This document shows, piece by piece, positions 29,455 to 42,079 of a DNA stretch of 64,000 bases. Each line of letters opens with the position of its first letter. Positions within the stretch are counted from its first letter, which is position 1. Source of the DNA: Rhizophagus clarus (Eukaryota; Glomeromycota; Glomeromycetes; Glomerales; Glomeraceae); the NCBI GenBank assembly GCA_015698045.1, contig BLAL01000025.1, positions 310,001-374,000 of the forward strand, read 5' to 3'. The notes beneath the pieces were generated by a model. The model was not told the DNA's origin, searched no databases, and worked only from the letters and a program-made list of their open reading frames with translations. Both the position numbers and the translations under genes were made by a program.

Positions 29455-32219
29455 TTAGTAGTTTAACCCTCTGAAAACATTCTTACTAGCAGATCTTCTA
29501 TTACGCTTTTGATTATTGTAATCATTATCTTTTTTATCTTTTTTATTATTTTTATTATTTAATTTAAATGTCATTGTCATTTCTCCCATATTATCCCATT
29601 TTCTATTTGGCACCTTTTAATATAATTATAGTTAATAAAATGATCGAAATTTTTTTTTTTTTTTAAAAAAAAAAATTCTAACCTTATTCTTTTGCAATTT
29701 TGACGTAGATTGAATGTTACGTATAGGTTCATCTTTTGTCTTTTTCAATTTAACTCCTTTACGTTTATTTAATTGAGTTATTAAATCTATAAAAACTCAA
29801 ATGTTAATTAATTATATTTATTTGAAAATCTGAATAGCTGAATACTGTAAAACGGTGATACCTTCATCACTGTCAGTCTCTGATTCAAATGTAGATGCTC
29901 CGCTTTCTTCGGATTCATTCATCTGTTCATCCTCATCATTCTCATCACTATCTTTCCTCAAATTTTTATTCTATGAAACAAATCAATAAAAAATTTAATC
30001 CCGAGATACTTCAAATTTCTTTAACAAACTTTAATTCAATAATACATACAGTTGGATGTAATAAATCATATTGTTCATCAATTTCATATTCTGGATTGGT
30101 AAATAGCTCAACGAATCTATCATCTTTGAGTAAATTATTAACCTCATCAACAGCTGCAACAGTAGTAGTTTTTCCTTCTTCATTTTTCCTTTTCTTTTCT
30201 GAAGATTTTATTAATCTATTTGCTAGTTCTTTATTAACTTTGGGTAATTTTTTGGTTATTCTTATACGCGATTCCCTTTCCTTTTCAAGTTTTTCTTTAA
30301 TCATTTTTTCTCGATAATCAGCATATGCAAATGGATTAGAAATAAGTTTCGCCTATAAAAGTTTAAAATAGACGGAGACGTAAGTAAAAGTGAAATGGAA
30401 TAAAAAAGAGCTGATATAATAAATCTTACTTTCTCGTATAATTGTAAATCCACAAAGAAACCATGCATATATGGTTTTAATACATTTGATCCAATCAATT
30501 GGTCCATACCAAGGCTACAAACAAATAAAAAGATGTAATTTATGTAAATACAAATAATGAAAGAAAATTAATAAACCATTATTAAATCTTTACTTTTCTA
30601 ATTCTTTTCTGGTGACAAATTTATAATTATCGTAAATATTTTGTTGCGGATTTTCTTCCATTTCTTCCTAAACCAAAGAAAAGTTATTCTGTTAAAAAAA
30701 AAAAAAAAAAAAATTAAAAAAAATCACTAAATTAAAGTGGTAAATTACCGTCAAATTATCCAAAAATGAGCACCATCTTGGTGCTGGACCTAATGAAGGA
30801 ATATAAAAAGCGCCAATTTGTATACCTTCATTAGCAACAAAAATTAATCCGGAATCCGGTACAACGCAAAAATCATTAATATCTGTATTAGGTTCTATTG
30901 AAGTAAAATTTGCTCCCTACAAATTAAATTATGATCAATCTAAGTGATTTTCCTTAAATAACTTCAAAAAGAGACTTACATTGTCCTTATCCCAAATTTT
31001 CATGATTTTACTATCAGCACTAATAATCTTAGAATTTCCTTCATTACCAATAACAACATCATACCAAAATAATTTTTTAATAGGATAACCATATTGGTGA
31101 TCTTTAACCAACCAAGGTTTTGAACTTCTTAAATCATATAATAAGACATGTCCAGTAGAAGTTCCTATTGCTAAAGAAAGTCCATCATTTTTATATTCCA
31201 TGGCTGTAACTTGAAATAAATCACTACTACTTGCTGAGAAAGAAGGTAATTGTGGTGCTAATAATCCAATTCTTGATCTTGATCTTGGATCCCATAATTC
31301 TACTGTACCATTTTCAGTACCAAATCCAAATAATTGATGTGCAGGATTTATTATTGTAACATTTATTCCCGCTGTCGAATCTGTTGAAAATGGGTTTAAA
31401 AACCTTCCCTGATTTAAATTTAGTCTATATACTTCATGAGAAGATGCTCCTATAAGTAAATCACATGATGGATAATGATATACCAGATCTCTGCCAAACT
31501 ATAAAAAAATTATTACTGTAAATCGATAAATAAAATACAATAAAAAGAAATAGAGTATATTACTTTTGGGATTCTCGTCTTATAATATATTCCGCCTTGT
31601 GTATGAAATTCAATTGTTCTATCGTTTTGTAATAATACAGACTTTGTCCAATCATCTGATAAAATCTAGCATTATAATTATTATAACTTTTAACATACTC
31701 ATACGAAAAAAAAACTGTGTACAAAATTAGACATATTCCTACCACAAAATTAACATTCTCTGAATATGTATGTCGATCGAATTTCATTGACATGTCAGAG
31801 TACTCATAAACTCGAATTTGTGGTTTATAAACACCTGATAAAAGAATTCATAAAATTAGCTTATATATCTTTTGAATTTTTTTTTTTTTTCAAAAAAAAA
31901 AAAAAAAAGTTAAAAAAGATAACCTGTTGCCATTATGAAGCGGCCATCCCTTGTTGTTTTTACTCGTAATGAAGCTTCAGGGAACTCAAAATCTTGAATT
32001 AATTCTATTCTAGAACTCCATTCTGTTCAAGAAAATTAAAGATAATTTTCTATATAAATTCCTCTTAAACCTTAAACAAAAGCGCAACATTACTATACCT
32101 GGATCATTTTTCAACACTCTTTTTTTCTTTCGTTCCAGCCAATCCGGTATTGAGCGATACCCGGAACCAGAAACTGTATATACTTTAACATTATTTGGGT
32201 TCGAAACTTGAAGGACCAT
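29455..32219 (-). CDS. ENP2: Ribosome biogenesis protein ENP2 (NOL10)
   Basis: The gene runs from ATG 32219 (MVLQVSNPNNVKVYTVSG) to TAA 29455-29457 in many exons. The N-terminal half is a WD40 propeller, with family signatures SIPDWLERKKKR, LIQDFEFPEAS, RVYEYSDMSMKFDRH, FGTENGTVELWDPR and GHVLLYDLRSSKPW; the conserved middle DNYKFVTRKELEKLGMDQLIGSNVLKPYMHGFFVDLQLYEKAKL is diagnostic of NOL10/ENP2. The C-terminal third is acidic, then basic. ENP2 is part of the nucleolar small-subunit processome. Two introns carry long T-A palindromes (29650-29675 and 31877-31908). It is divergent from PNO1. Confidence 0.92.
29650..29675. repeat. Poly(T)-poly(A) palindrome (T15A11) in an ENP2 intron
   Basis: T15 is followed directly by A11. 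It can form a long U-A hairpin in the pre-mRNA in either orientation. Confidence 0.85.
31877..31908. repeat. Poly(T)-C-poly(A) palindrome (T14 C A17) in an ENP2 intron
   Basis: T14, one C, then A17. The single C would be the hairpin loop tip. It is the longest of the T-A palindromes in the window. Confidence 0.85.
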
Positions 32220-32387
32220 CTTAAAAGATAATCTTAAAAATAATGAAATATTAATTATGATATACTTAATTTGAAAGTTTCACAACATACGGTATATCAA
32301 AAAATTTTTTCCGATAAAAAAAGATAAAAAAAAAATTTTTTTTTTTTTTAAAAATAAAATTAATATAACTAAAATTTTACTGTGAAG
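32220..32387. promoter_or_regulatory. Shared divergent promoter of ENP2 and PNO1
   Basis: Only 168 bp separate the start codons of two small-subunit processome factors. It holds CAAAAAATTTTTTCC (about 32298-32312), which resembles the yeast RRPE element (AAAAATTTT core), and an A10-T14-A5 tract (32326-32354). In such AT-rich DNA the RRPE match alone is weak; the arrangement and co-function are the stronger argument. Confidence 0.45.
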
Positions 32388-33512
32388 ATGTCTAATAAAA
32401 TAATTGATGATACGGACGAAACTATGATTGATGCTGAATATATTCCAAATAATTCAGTATCAGAAGAGCAAGTAGAAGAAACAACAGAAATGTCAGTTGA
32501 GACCGATAATAAAGAGGATACTATTATTAAACCAAATTTTCGTCCTGCTACTATTAACGAGCTAAATGTAAATATAGTCTTCATTTTATGCTTCTACTTT
32601 ATCTTAAATAATTTATTCTGGTTGTAATTAAATTTTTTAGAACGGTATATCACAAATTCGTAGAATCTCTGTTCCATCACATAGATTTAAACTGCTCAAG
32701 AAAGATTGGAAAAAAATTTATGAACCTTTGGTAAAACATTTAAATTTGCAAGTTAGAATGAATACAAGATCAAATCGTGTTGAATTAAGAGTAAGGATGA
32801 TTGTTTTATTCCAAATTTAATTGTAAATTTTATACATCAAACATTTAGAACATTTATAATAATTGATTAGACTTCTAAATACACTAAAGACCCTGGATCA
32901 TTACAAAAAGCTGCCGATTTTGTCAAAGCTTTTATGATGGGATTTGATGTTGATGTACGTTTAATTTATAGTTTCTTAGAGGTTTCCCAGATAAAATTCT
33001 AATTTCATTAAAAATTTATTAGGACGCTATAGCAATTTTGCGTGTTGATGATCTTTACATAGATTCATTTGATATAAAAGATGGTAAATAATTTAAAATA
33101 TATATTTACTTATTATTTAAAAACTTCTTTTAGCTTATTATGAAATTTTTTATCACAGTAAAAAGATTAGAAGGTGACCATTTATCTCGTGCAATTGGAC
33201 GTATAGCGGGTAAAAATGGCAAAGTGAAGTTTGCTATCGAAAATGCATCTAAAACAAGGATTGTATTAGCAGATTCGTAAGTTGTTTGCGTGTAATACTT
33301 TAAATGCTTTGAATTTTTTTTTTTTTTTTTTGAATAATTTTTAATAATCAAATTATCGGTACTAAATGGGCAGATCTATTCATATTTTGGGTTCATTTCA
33401 AAATATCAAGATTGCACGTGATTCGGTAGTATCATTAATATTGGGTAGTCCGCCAGGCAAAGTACACGCGAATTTAAAAATAATTAATGCAAGAATGAAA
33501 CAAAGATTCTGA
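32388..33512 (+). CDS. PNO1: RNA-binding ribosome assembly factor PNO1 (DIM2)
   Basis: The gene starts at ATG 32388 (MSNKIIDDTDETMIDAEY); a GTG two codons upstream is not a likely start. It ends at TGA 33510-33512. After an acidic N-terminus the conserved body follows: ISQIRRISVPSHRFKLLKKDW, the first KH-like domain around MNTRSNRVELRTS, KAADFVKAFMMGFDVDDAIAILR, and the second KH domain with RLEGDHLSRAIGRIAGKNGKVKFAIENASKTRIVLAD and the GxxG loop AGKNGK. It closes with GSPPGKVHANLKIINARMKQRF. PNO1 binds 20S pre-rRNA near the 3' end of 18S and restrains the NOB1 nuclease. At least six exons; all are short. Confidence 0.94.
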
Positions 33513-33781
33513 AATTTTGTATTTCATTTATTAATTAATTAAGTTAAATAAATTAGGTTTAACTTCGCACTTTCAATAATAAGGACTTATATTTTAAAAG
33601 AAATGTATATAAAATGTACTGTATAATACTATATTCACAACTCTAATTATTCATAATTACAAAATTGAGAAGCTACAACCAATTTTGAACATTACATAAT
33701 TAGTAAATATTCATAAAATGGTTATTGACACAAACAAAGATAAAAATTAATGTTATAACAATATATGTGAACGATTCGAAT

Positions 33782-34756
33782 TTAATCTTCATCAAAATCC
33801 TTAAATTTTAGGTGTTCCTCATAAAAACGAATTATCTTATAAATGATAAAAATTAATAGATTAACATTTAATCGATATTCAATAAATGATAAATCAAATA
33901 CCTTTTGCGGGCACATTAAGTTAGCAACAGAAGCAGGGTGTCTTGTTCTGTGGCCATTTTTCCTTTAAATAATTTTTTTTTTTTAAAAAAAAAAAATTTT
34001 ACTTAAAAAACCTGGAAAAGAAAAAGAAAGAAAAGAAAAGATTACTTTAATAAATACCAATTTAAATAAATCAAGAGCCCACTATCTTTAGAATTTTTTT
34101 CGACAGTTTCTACATCATCAACTTCCTCTTCCCAGTTAGTAAGGCTAGGAGGAGGAAAGTTTTCAAGTAAAGAAAAATCAGGCTCTTCATTGAATGAATC
34201 GCTAAATTTACGTTTTCTAATATTAACTTGATTGTTTGTTATAATAGTTTGTTTTTTTTTAACTTGTTCTATTTTCTTATTATTTTCTTTAGAATTTCTT
34301 TTGGAATCTTCTTCGGAACTTTCTTCAGGACTTTCTACGGGCTTTTTTTTGGATTTTTCATTTTCTCTTTTCCAATATTTTTCAATAAGCTCTTTAGCAA
34401 ATCTAAAAAAAATTTTAGAATTTTTCTCTTAAAACATGTTAAGTTAAAGGATACGTTTATGCAAAAAAAAACATACACGTCTGATTCATTTTCCCACGTA
34501 TTTTCATCATCCGGATATCCTTTCCACTTAAGATAATATTGCGTGACGCCCTAGGATAAATAAAACGAAATTAATTTAAATAACTCGCGTTTTCGTAAAA
34601 TATATTAGAGAAAATTACTTTTATTTTTCGATGATCAATTATTTTTTCTACAACGTATTCGTCTTCAGAATCAGAATTTTCTTTCTCTTCATTATATTCT
34701 TCAGAAACATCGTCAATATCCATTGGTACTTTCTTACGATTCTTCTTATAAACCAT
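33782..34756 (-). CDS. HP1-like chromodomain and chromoshadow protein
   Basis: The gene runs from ATG 34756 (MVYKKNRKKVPMDIDD) to TAA 33782-33784. A chromodomain is visible: EYVVEKIIDHRKI...QYYLKWKGYPDDENTWE, with the aromatic cage residues Y, W and W that bind methylated H3K9. After a charged linker a chromoshadow domain follows: LLIYLNWKNGHRTRHPASVANLMCPQKIIRFYEEHLKF. This order is that of HP1/Swi6, a heterochromatin protein that reads H3K9me and dimerises through the shadow domain. A T12A12 palindrome lies in the intron splitting the shadow domain. An ACGCGT site lies 170 bp upstream. It converges on PNO1. Confidence 0.9.
33973..33996. repeat. Poly(T)-poly(A) palindrome (T12A12) in the HP1-like gene intron
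   Basis: A perfect 24-bp self-complementary tract, T12 followed by A12, inside an intron of the chromo/chromoshadow gene. Confidence 0.85.
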
Positions 34757-35249
34757 TATTACTAACAGAAAATTTTTTATCGTTTTTTTACGCGTAAAAA
34801 AAAATTATTTTTTTAGTATTCAAATACCGAACTGTATTTCTCCTATTTTTAATAAAAAATAATAAACGAACATTCTTTTTTTTCCGGTCAGCAAGAAAAA
34901 AAATCGCCGCCAAAAAAAACCAAAAACGCGTTTACTGTAGATAACATATGTTGAGTGAAATTAGTAAGATGATTGATGTTGAAGTTCCATTTTAGATAAA
35001 GGAAGTGTAACACGTGTTGATAATCTTGGTTAAAATAAGGATAATCTATTTTATTACGTAATTTTTGGATTATAGTACACATTGTAATAAAAAGTGGATA
35101 ATAATTTGGTTTTTAAGCTAATCTGATAATGAAATACATAATTAAGTAAAAAAAAACTGAAATTGTCCATAAAAATATTTAATTTCATGTAATTATTCAT
35201 TAACAATTATAAACTAATGCATATATTATCGAATTTTGAGGGCATCATA
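34757..35249. other. Intergenic region upstream of the HP1-like gene
   Basis: The HP1-like promoter and the 3' end of the ubiquitin protease gene. It has ACGCGT at 34926-34931, an MluI-box-like site. A 64-codon minus-strand frame at 34888-35082 shows no conserved features and was not called. Confidence 0.45.
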
Positions 35250-38200
35250 TTAAATTCTCGTTCGAACATAGAATAAATTGTATGCTGCACGGGTCTAGAA
35301 AATAAAACAAATCATATGTAAGTGCATTTGAACAGTGATAAACAAAAAACGGAATTAAAATCTTACCATAATATTATATTCTTCACATGCTGATACTCTA
35401 CTATCATCAAAGTTATGCCATTCATGCCTATACCCATTTCTTACACAAGCAGTATAATGACCACCATTTAAACCTCCGTAATGGTTTGAAACAGCAAATA
35501 AATCGTATATAAAAGGTCCAGATTGTTTATATGGTGAATTATAAGAAGTTGATGGTTGTTCTTTAGGGAGTGGTATATATTGTGTCAGATCAAACCCTCT
35601 TATTGGGAAGTATACCATGGTTTCCAACTTATCCCTGAATGGCCCATTAAACGAAAATCTCTTTAAATGTATCAATAAAACATCCGGTAATCTTGAAATC
35701 GTAAGTTGCTTTGTTGCACGTCTAAGGCATTTACATCGAGGGCAATGCCAAGCATCATCTCCATCCAATATTTCTTCTTTAACAAAAGTATTAAGACAAT
35801 TGTATAAATCTATTCTTTCACCATTATAATTATGAGGAATTGGTAATGTAAGACACATAAATACATTATAAGTCGTAGATGTCTTTTCACATGTTAAACA
35901 TTTCAAAATATTACGAAATTGCCCTTGGAACAAACTAACAACAACAGAAGAATTACGCAATAGATATTTTTCCCATTCCATTTCAGATACCATTTGTGAA
36001 GGTAAATATTCCCTTTCTTCCTCTTCTTTAGGCGTCAATTCAGGAATTTTTGGTTTTTCTTTAATGATATTCAAATCTTCATGTAAACCATCCAATAAAA
36101 ACGAAAGAAATTCTTGTGAATCTTGTTGCTCTGTACCGGAAAATTGTGGTGCAAATCGACCAATAGCTTCTTTGAATGTAACAGGAGAAACAAAAGTATA
36201 TGAATCACTCCACAATACTTTGATTAATGTAGCAAATGCTTCAGCTAAGACACCTTTAGTTCCTAAAGGATTAGTCCTGTTGATATGTCGTTTATAACTA
36301 CCATCCAAAAAGTATCTGGCAAATGGGACTGTACCGCTCAAACATTGAATGATCGAATTCATAAAACAAGTGTTCCCAAGATTTTTCAATCCTGTTGAAC
36401 CAATTCCTGATCCTAGTTGAGAAAAACTGCTGTCAGAAATTGGAGCTTGTTGCATAGTCATTTGCCCTGAGTCAGAACTAGACAGGCTTGGTGTAGGATA
36501 ATTATTACTAAGTGAAGGAGTTCTGTTTGTGTTAGAATCTGGAACTTGAGGTAATGGTTTATTTGGAGCTGGTATTGGAGGAGGCCGACGACTAGGTTTT
36601 GGTGGTGGTGGTGAATTAAGTGAGGCATAATTTGGATTATCTACTTTACTAAAACTATAATACGGATTATCAAATATAGTTTTACGACGTTGTAATTTAT
36701 TGATACTGCCAGAATTATCATTCGAAATTGTCTGTGAAAGAGAAGGTGGTGACGATGATAATATTTTAGGTTGATAATTATTATAATCATGTAAAACATT
36801 TGTGCGGTCCACGTAATTAGCATTAGTCATAGACTGAACTTCGGGAGTTTGTTGAAACTGTGAATAGAAAATAAAATATTATAAATATAAAAAAAAAAAA
36901 ACAAAAAGAAAAATACATATACTTATAAGACACTCACGTATTCAAACATGGTTCTCACAATTGGTGCTCTACCAGCGCTAATAGGTTCATTGTTCTGTAT
37001 TTTACTATAAATATGGTTTATTTTAGAAGGATGATGAGGCCTTTTGTTTAAAATACACGGTATATAATATATTAAAAAAGGGAAGTTCAATCATAAATTG
37101 TATATATTTATAAAAATTTGAAAGAACTTCGACGTGTCACATGTTAACTCATACCTTTCACTGCTAATGTTTTCTACCCAAGAAGTAGGATTATCATTCG
37201 AAATAACTATACCATTTCTCTTTGATTTGTCACCATTGGTGTTAGATTTTTCAATCCATTTATCCGCGGCATAACGTTTCCAAGCTGTATAACCTCCAAA
37301 CAATAAAACAGGTGGCCTCTTTAAATTTTTTTTATAATCATTTACGTAAATCGCCGACTTCAAGCGTGACAGAACTTCATTGCAACCATTAGGCTCTGAA
37401 GGCGATGAAAATTTGTCCGACGAAGCATTATAGGTTGAATCTTTATCATAATATACAACTAAATCAAATTTATCTCTATTCTTGAATAGATCTTGTTCTT
37501 GTTGTGGAGAAAGTATTAATTTATCTTCCAGATCTATAGTAGAAATTCTTAAAAAAGTATGTATATTCATATTTATTTAAGAGTGAAGATTTAAATAAAA
37601 ATAATCAAGAAATTAAATTAATTAACCCTACTAACCCTTCTGGTAAAACAATTGGTTCCAGGCAAACAATATTATCCGTTTTAATATGTCCAACATCAAA
37701 ATCACTTCTCAATCTGACATCCAAAATCAATATCTTTGGTATTGGTGGATCAGTTTTAGTAAGAAGCTTAAACAATTCTGTAGCAGTTATTGAATTTGAA
37801 AACTTATAATTGGCAAGAGGATCAATTTGTTGCAGATTAGATCCAGTTGACGATAATGTAGTAAATGAAGATGATTTATTTTCTGTTGAATTATTATCAC
37901 TAATTGATGAAGGAGGAGTGGGAATTGGAATAGGCATAGATAATATTGTCGGTTGAAATTGAGGCATATCGACATTTAAACCATTATTTCGTAAATTTGC
38001 TATATATGGATTCATCGGAAACGTTGAACTATCTGATGATGATATGTTACCTATCATATTCATATTATCTGATACTATGTAAACAGGTGAACGAGGAAGA
38101 CCAGGTTGTAGAGATGGATTAATATTTCTGTTAGATTCTTCTCTTTTTTCCAATGCTTTAGCCGCCTTTTCCGCTTTCTCTATAATAAGAGGAAGTTTCT

Positions 38201-38671
38201 AAAAAGAAAAGAAAAGAAAAGAAAAGAGAAAACAAATTATTTTCAAAATTAACGAGTTTATTAATACAAAAGATAGAGTACATAGCTTACATTTTTCAAA
38301 TTGGAGAAATCATTTTTTAAATTGTTGAATTCTAATGAACTTCTTGAATTCATATTTTCAAAATCTTTATGTTTTGGTATTATCTCTAATAAGATACTTT
38401 AAATAAAAAATGAAGGGCAAAAGGAGTTAATAAGAAAGAGGAAAAAAAAGGAGAATCAACTAAGATTTGTATTAAATTAAGTAAAGGTAACTTACATTGA
38501 AGCTTTTATATTATTTATATATACAGATTCGTCTGGCTCGTATTCACCGCCCGCTTCGAGCAATTTGTTAGTTACGGCCAACCATTGTTTTATATTAAAA
38601 TGATTAGGTTCATAAGTAATACTAGCTTCCTTTTTAAGTTGTGCAAGGGATTTATGAGTTATATTTGACAT
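35250..38671 (-). CDS. Ubiquitin carboxyl-terminal hydrolase, USP8/Doa4 type (MIT-like, rhodanese and USP domains)
   Basis: The gene starts at ATG 38671 (MSNITHKSLAQLKKE) and ends ...RAAYNLFYVRTRI at TAA 35250-35252. N-terminal helices match the USP8 dimerisation/MIT-like region; next a rhodanese-like domain (ILILDVRLRSDFDVGHI... and VLLFGGYTAWKRY); next a Pro-rich linker (PPPPKPSRRPPPIPAP), a likely SH3 ligand; then the USP catalytic domain with the Cys box GLKNLGNTCFMNSIIQCL, a CPRC zinc pair, and the His box HYGGLNGGHYTACVRN with WHNFDD. Catalytic Cys, His and Asp are all present. In yeast Doa4 recovers ubiquitin from cargo at endosomes. The rhodanese Cys is not evident, so that domain is probably a binding module. 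The last intron is placed so that YNIMTRAAY reads through. Confidence 0.93.
38202..38228. repeat. (GAAAA)n microsatellite in an intron
   Basis: Five or so tandem GAAAA units in an intron of the ubiquitin protease gene. Confidence 0.7.
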
Positions 38672-39048
38672 TATCACAAGAAGAAAAACTCACGAAAAAA
38701 TATATCGGATAAGAATTTTATAATTTTATATGTATAAACTTTGATGTACGGCGTTCCTTTCCAAATTTAGGGATTTTTGCCCGAAATGACAAAATTGCGG
38801 TACTAAGGTCATGACATGATGACAGTTTGGTACGAAATATATATTTGGAAAAGAAAATATAAATAATATAAATAAACGTAATATTGCATTTTACAATAAA
38901 AAAATAGTAATTATGTATTTAAAAGTATATGGCCTCCTACCTAATGATGCAAAAAAAGTAATTCTTTCACATTGGGGGCAACCTTAAATACCGACATATT
39001 CATTCTTTTTTTTTTTTTTACAATTTATAAACGGTTTGTAAAGCAAAA
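38672..39048. other. Divergent promoter between ubiquitin protease and sugar transporter
   Basis: Three hundred and seventy-seven bases shared by two outward-facing genes. A small GC-richer patch at 38745-38830 contains CATGACATGATGACA. A T15 or longer tract sits just before the transporter start. No coding potential. Confidence 0.5.
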
Positions 39049-40187
39049 ATGGGTAAAAATGAGACTAGTCGTGGAATGGTTATATTCTCAGTATCATTTT
39101 ATATTGTAACTGCATTGATAATGGTATTTGTGAATAAGGTAATTAAATACATTATTTTTTAAATAAGGAAATAATAATTATTATAAAAAAATTTAACTAT
39201 ATTATTATTATATCATTTAATGAATAGTGGGTGTTGAATAAAGTCTCCTTACCTTTTACATTACTTTGGTTTCAAGTTATTGTGGCAGTAATTCTATTAC
39301 ATTTAACTAATTTATTTGGTATATTACAATTACCAATAATTGAAAAACAAAAATGTATAGGATTATTACCATTAATCTTAATAAATATATTAGGACTCAG
39401 TTTTAATACAATATGTTTACAATATGTGGATGCGAGTTTTTATCAAGTAGCAAGAGCGTTAGTACTTCCATTTACGGTAATATTCTCGTACATATTTTTA
39501 AATCAAAAATCATCATATAAAATATTATTATCATGTTTAATAGTATGTGTGGGATTTTTTGTGGGAGTTTCATCAGAAAGATTAACCATTTCTATAATTG
39601 GTATAATTTTCGGTGTATGTTCGTCAATATCAACAGCATTACACGCCATTGTCATTAAAAAGAGTTTGAATGTAGTAAAAGGAAATACGATGGATTTGGT
39701 TTATTACAATAATTTCCTTAGTGCTATAGCGTTTTTACCATTAATATTTTTATTCGGTGAACAAAATCAATTATTAGAATTATTTATAAAAAATACTACT
39801 ACAAAACAATATAGTATAGAAGCGAAGACTTTTTTTATTGGTATATTGATTACCGGATTTTTTGGATTTTTAATTAACATAGCTGGATTTTTACAAATTA
39901 AAGTAACATCACCTGTAACTCATATGATTTCTTCTGCATTCCGCGGAGTGGTTCAAACAATACTTGGATATTTACTTTTCAGTGATATATTAACTACCGG
40001 TCGTGTTGGTGGAATTTTCTTAATTTTATTTGGTAGTTGTGTTTATACTTGGTTCAAAGATCAGGAATCGAAACAATTTCAAAATACTTCTAAATTTGAC
40101 AAGAAAGTTTATGATAAATTGGAACGTGGTGATTCTCTAGATGATGATTATGATAAAATTGAAATTGTTGAAGAAAATGAGAAATAG
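39049..40187 (+). CDS. Nucleotide-sugar transporter, GDP-fucose transporter (SLC35C1)-like
   Basis: Two exons (39049-39138, 39228-40187) give 349 residues. About ten hydrophobic segments are visible. Family landmarks of the triose-phosphate/GDP-sugar transporter superfamily are present: MVFVNKWVLNKVSLPFTLLWFQ at the N-terminus, LQYVDASFYQVARALVLPFTV, HAIVIKKSLN, and the C-terminal region FLQIKVTSPVTHMISSAFRGVVQTILGYLLF. These are closest to Golgi GDP-fucose transporters, which swap GDP-fucose for GMP. The charged C-terminal tail (DDDYDKIEIVEENEK) faces the cytosol. L-fucose is known in cell-wall polymers of Mucoromycota, which fits, but the exact substrate is inferred. It converges on threonine synthase with 97 bp between stops. 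Confidence 0.78.
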
Positions 40188-40204
40188 ATAACTTATATAC
40201 ACTT

Positions 40205-40245
40205 TATATATATATATATATATATATTTTTATATATATATTTTT
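40205..40245. repeat. (TA)n microsatellite
   Basis: Alternating TA tract broken by a short T run, in the short spacer between the convergent transporter and threonine synthase genes. Confidence 0.8.
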
Positions 40246-40284
40246 TTTATAACTATAATTATAACATTCATTAATAAATATATC

Positions 40285-42042
40285 TCACTCATTATTTAGT
40301 TCATTTTCTATTACTTGTTTAACTAAAGGAGGTTCGGCTCTTTCAACAAATACAACTTTTCTTTCTCTTTCTAATAACCCAATAAATTCTTTTGGTAATA
40401 TATTTTCAAATTTAAATTCTTTAAAATTTTCTAACGCTTTTTCTACCGCTTGAGAAAATTTTGCGGGATGTGCTGTTGCTAAACATATTTGATATGTATT
40501 CCTATGTAAAAAATCACTTGAATTATTAGAACCGATTTTGAATGTAATGTAAAATACATGAATTAATTATTTTATACTAACGGTGAAATATTCTGTTTAT
40601 CTGCGGCTGCAACGCCAACTGCTGTGTGCGGATCAAGAACGTAAGAAATTTGATTTTCATTTTCGGGTGAATAGTACTTACTTATGGTATCTAATGTCTA
40701 ATCAAAAAATATATAATTAGTGAAACAGTTACATTGTTTCAATACATTAATATATAAATACCTCTTGATCGGAAATACTCTCACTTATAAAATCACAAAG
40801 TGAAATATCTAATATGGATTTCTCAACAATTAAACTTTTACTAACTTTAACATCTTGCATCCATTCTCTAATAGTATTACTAGCCTCTTTACCTTTTTCT
40901 TCCTCATTTCTTTCCTCCTCTTTTTTACCAATATTTTCATACACTAAATACCATAATAATCTTTCAAAATTACTTGAAATAGCAATATCCATGGCAGGAC
41001 TAAGAGTTTCTATAACAATTGCACCAGTCTCCCCCTTTACTCTTTCGTATCTACCATTCTTAAAAAATCTATCTAGTATATCATTAGAATTGGTTGATAC
41101 TACTAATTTATTTATTGGTAACCCCATCTTTTTAGCATAATATCCTGCTAATATATCACCAAAATTTCCTGTTGGTACACAATATTGAAGGCAAATTTCT
41201 TTTGATTCGATCGTAATATTCAATGATGAAAGTATTTGAAAATATGAATAAAAATAATATACTATTTGTGCTAGTATCCTTGCCCAATTTATTGAGTTAA
41301 TGGCTCCTAAATGATGTTTTTCGTTAAATGATCTATCCGCGAATAAATTCTTAACTATATCCTATTATTAAAATTCTTATGTTAATAATTTTTATTATAT
41401 TTAAGATATTTAATGATTTATACTTACTTGACAATCATCAAATGTTCCTTCAACCGCCAAATTATGAACATTTTTATCTAATACTGTTGTCATTTGAGCT
41501 TCTTGAACTGGTGATACTTTACCACGCGGATGAAGTATGAATACAGAAATATCTTTTTTCCCTCTTAACCCATAAATTGCTGCACTACCAGTGTCTCCGC
41601 TAGTAGCTCCTAAAACAGTGATTTTTTCTTTCTCTTTATTCTCTTTATTCTTTTTTTCTAATAAATATTCAAATAAATTACCAAGGAATTGTAACGCAAC
41701 ATCTTTAAAAGCAAATGTAGGTCCATAAAACAATTCTAATATATAAAGATTTTTTCGGATTTTTTTTAATGGTGTAATATCATTAGAAGTAAATGTTGAA
41801 TATGATTTATCTATCAAATTTTTTAAATCTTCACGTGAAATTTCTTCTCTTGGAATATATAATGAAAATATTTCAAGTGCTAACGATTTATATGTTAAAT
41901 TCGACCAAGCTTTACTCCAATTCTCTGGCAAATTCGGTATATTCTCAGGAATAAATAATCCTCCATCTTCTGCTAACCCTACTAATACTGCTTCAGAAAA
42001 TGAAAGAAGTTTTGGTGAGCCTCTAGTTGAACGATATTTCAT
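40285..42042 (-). CDS. THR4: Threonine synthase
   Basis: Four exons run from ATG 42042 (MKYRSTRGSPKLLSFSEAVLVGLAEDGGLF) to TGA 40285-40287. The enzyme turns O-phosphohomoserine into threonine with pyridoxal phosphate. Signatures: the PLP lysine in FYGPTFAFKDVALQFLGN; TVLGATSGDTGSAAIYGLRG; FILHPRGKVSPVQEAQMTT; VPTGNFGDILAGYYAKKMG, the phosphate-binding loop; and DPHTAVGVAAA near the C-terminus. This is the fungal/bacterial class with an N-terminal extension. Two low-complexity Lys/Glu inserts (around KKNKENKEKEK and KKEEERNEEEKGKE) lengthen surface loops. Divergent from the unrecognised gene at 42293. Confidence 0.95.
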
Positions 42043-42053
42043 CTTTCTGACTG

Positions 42054-42079
42054 AAAAAAAAAAAAAAAAAAAAAAAAAA
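42054..42079. repeat. Poly(A) tract in a divergent promoter
   Basis: About 26 consecutive A on the plus strand just upstream of the threonine synthase start, in the 250-bp spacer shared with the gene at 42293. Such tracts commonly keep promoters free of nucleosomes. Confidence 0.8.

Noticed and set aside
34228..34536. Phe/Ser-rich plus-strand frames
   Set aside because: They are the complement of the Lys/Glu-rich linker and chromodomain exon of the HP1-like gene.
34888..35082. Minus-strand frame of 64 codons between the HP1-like and ubiquitin protease genes
   Set aside because: No conserved motif, no splice partner, and short frames of this size recur by chance in the intergenic DNA.
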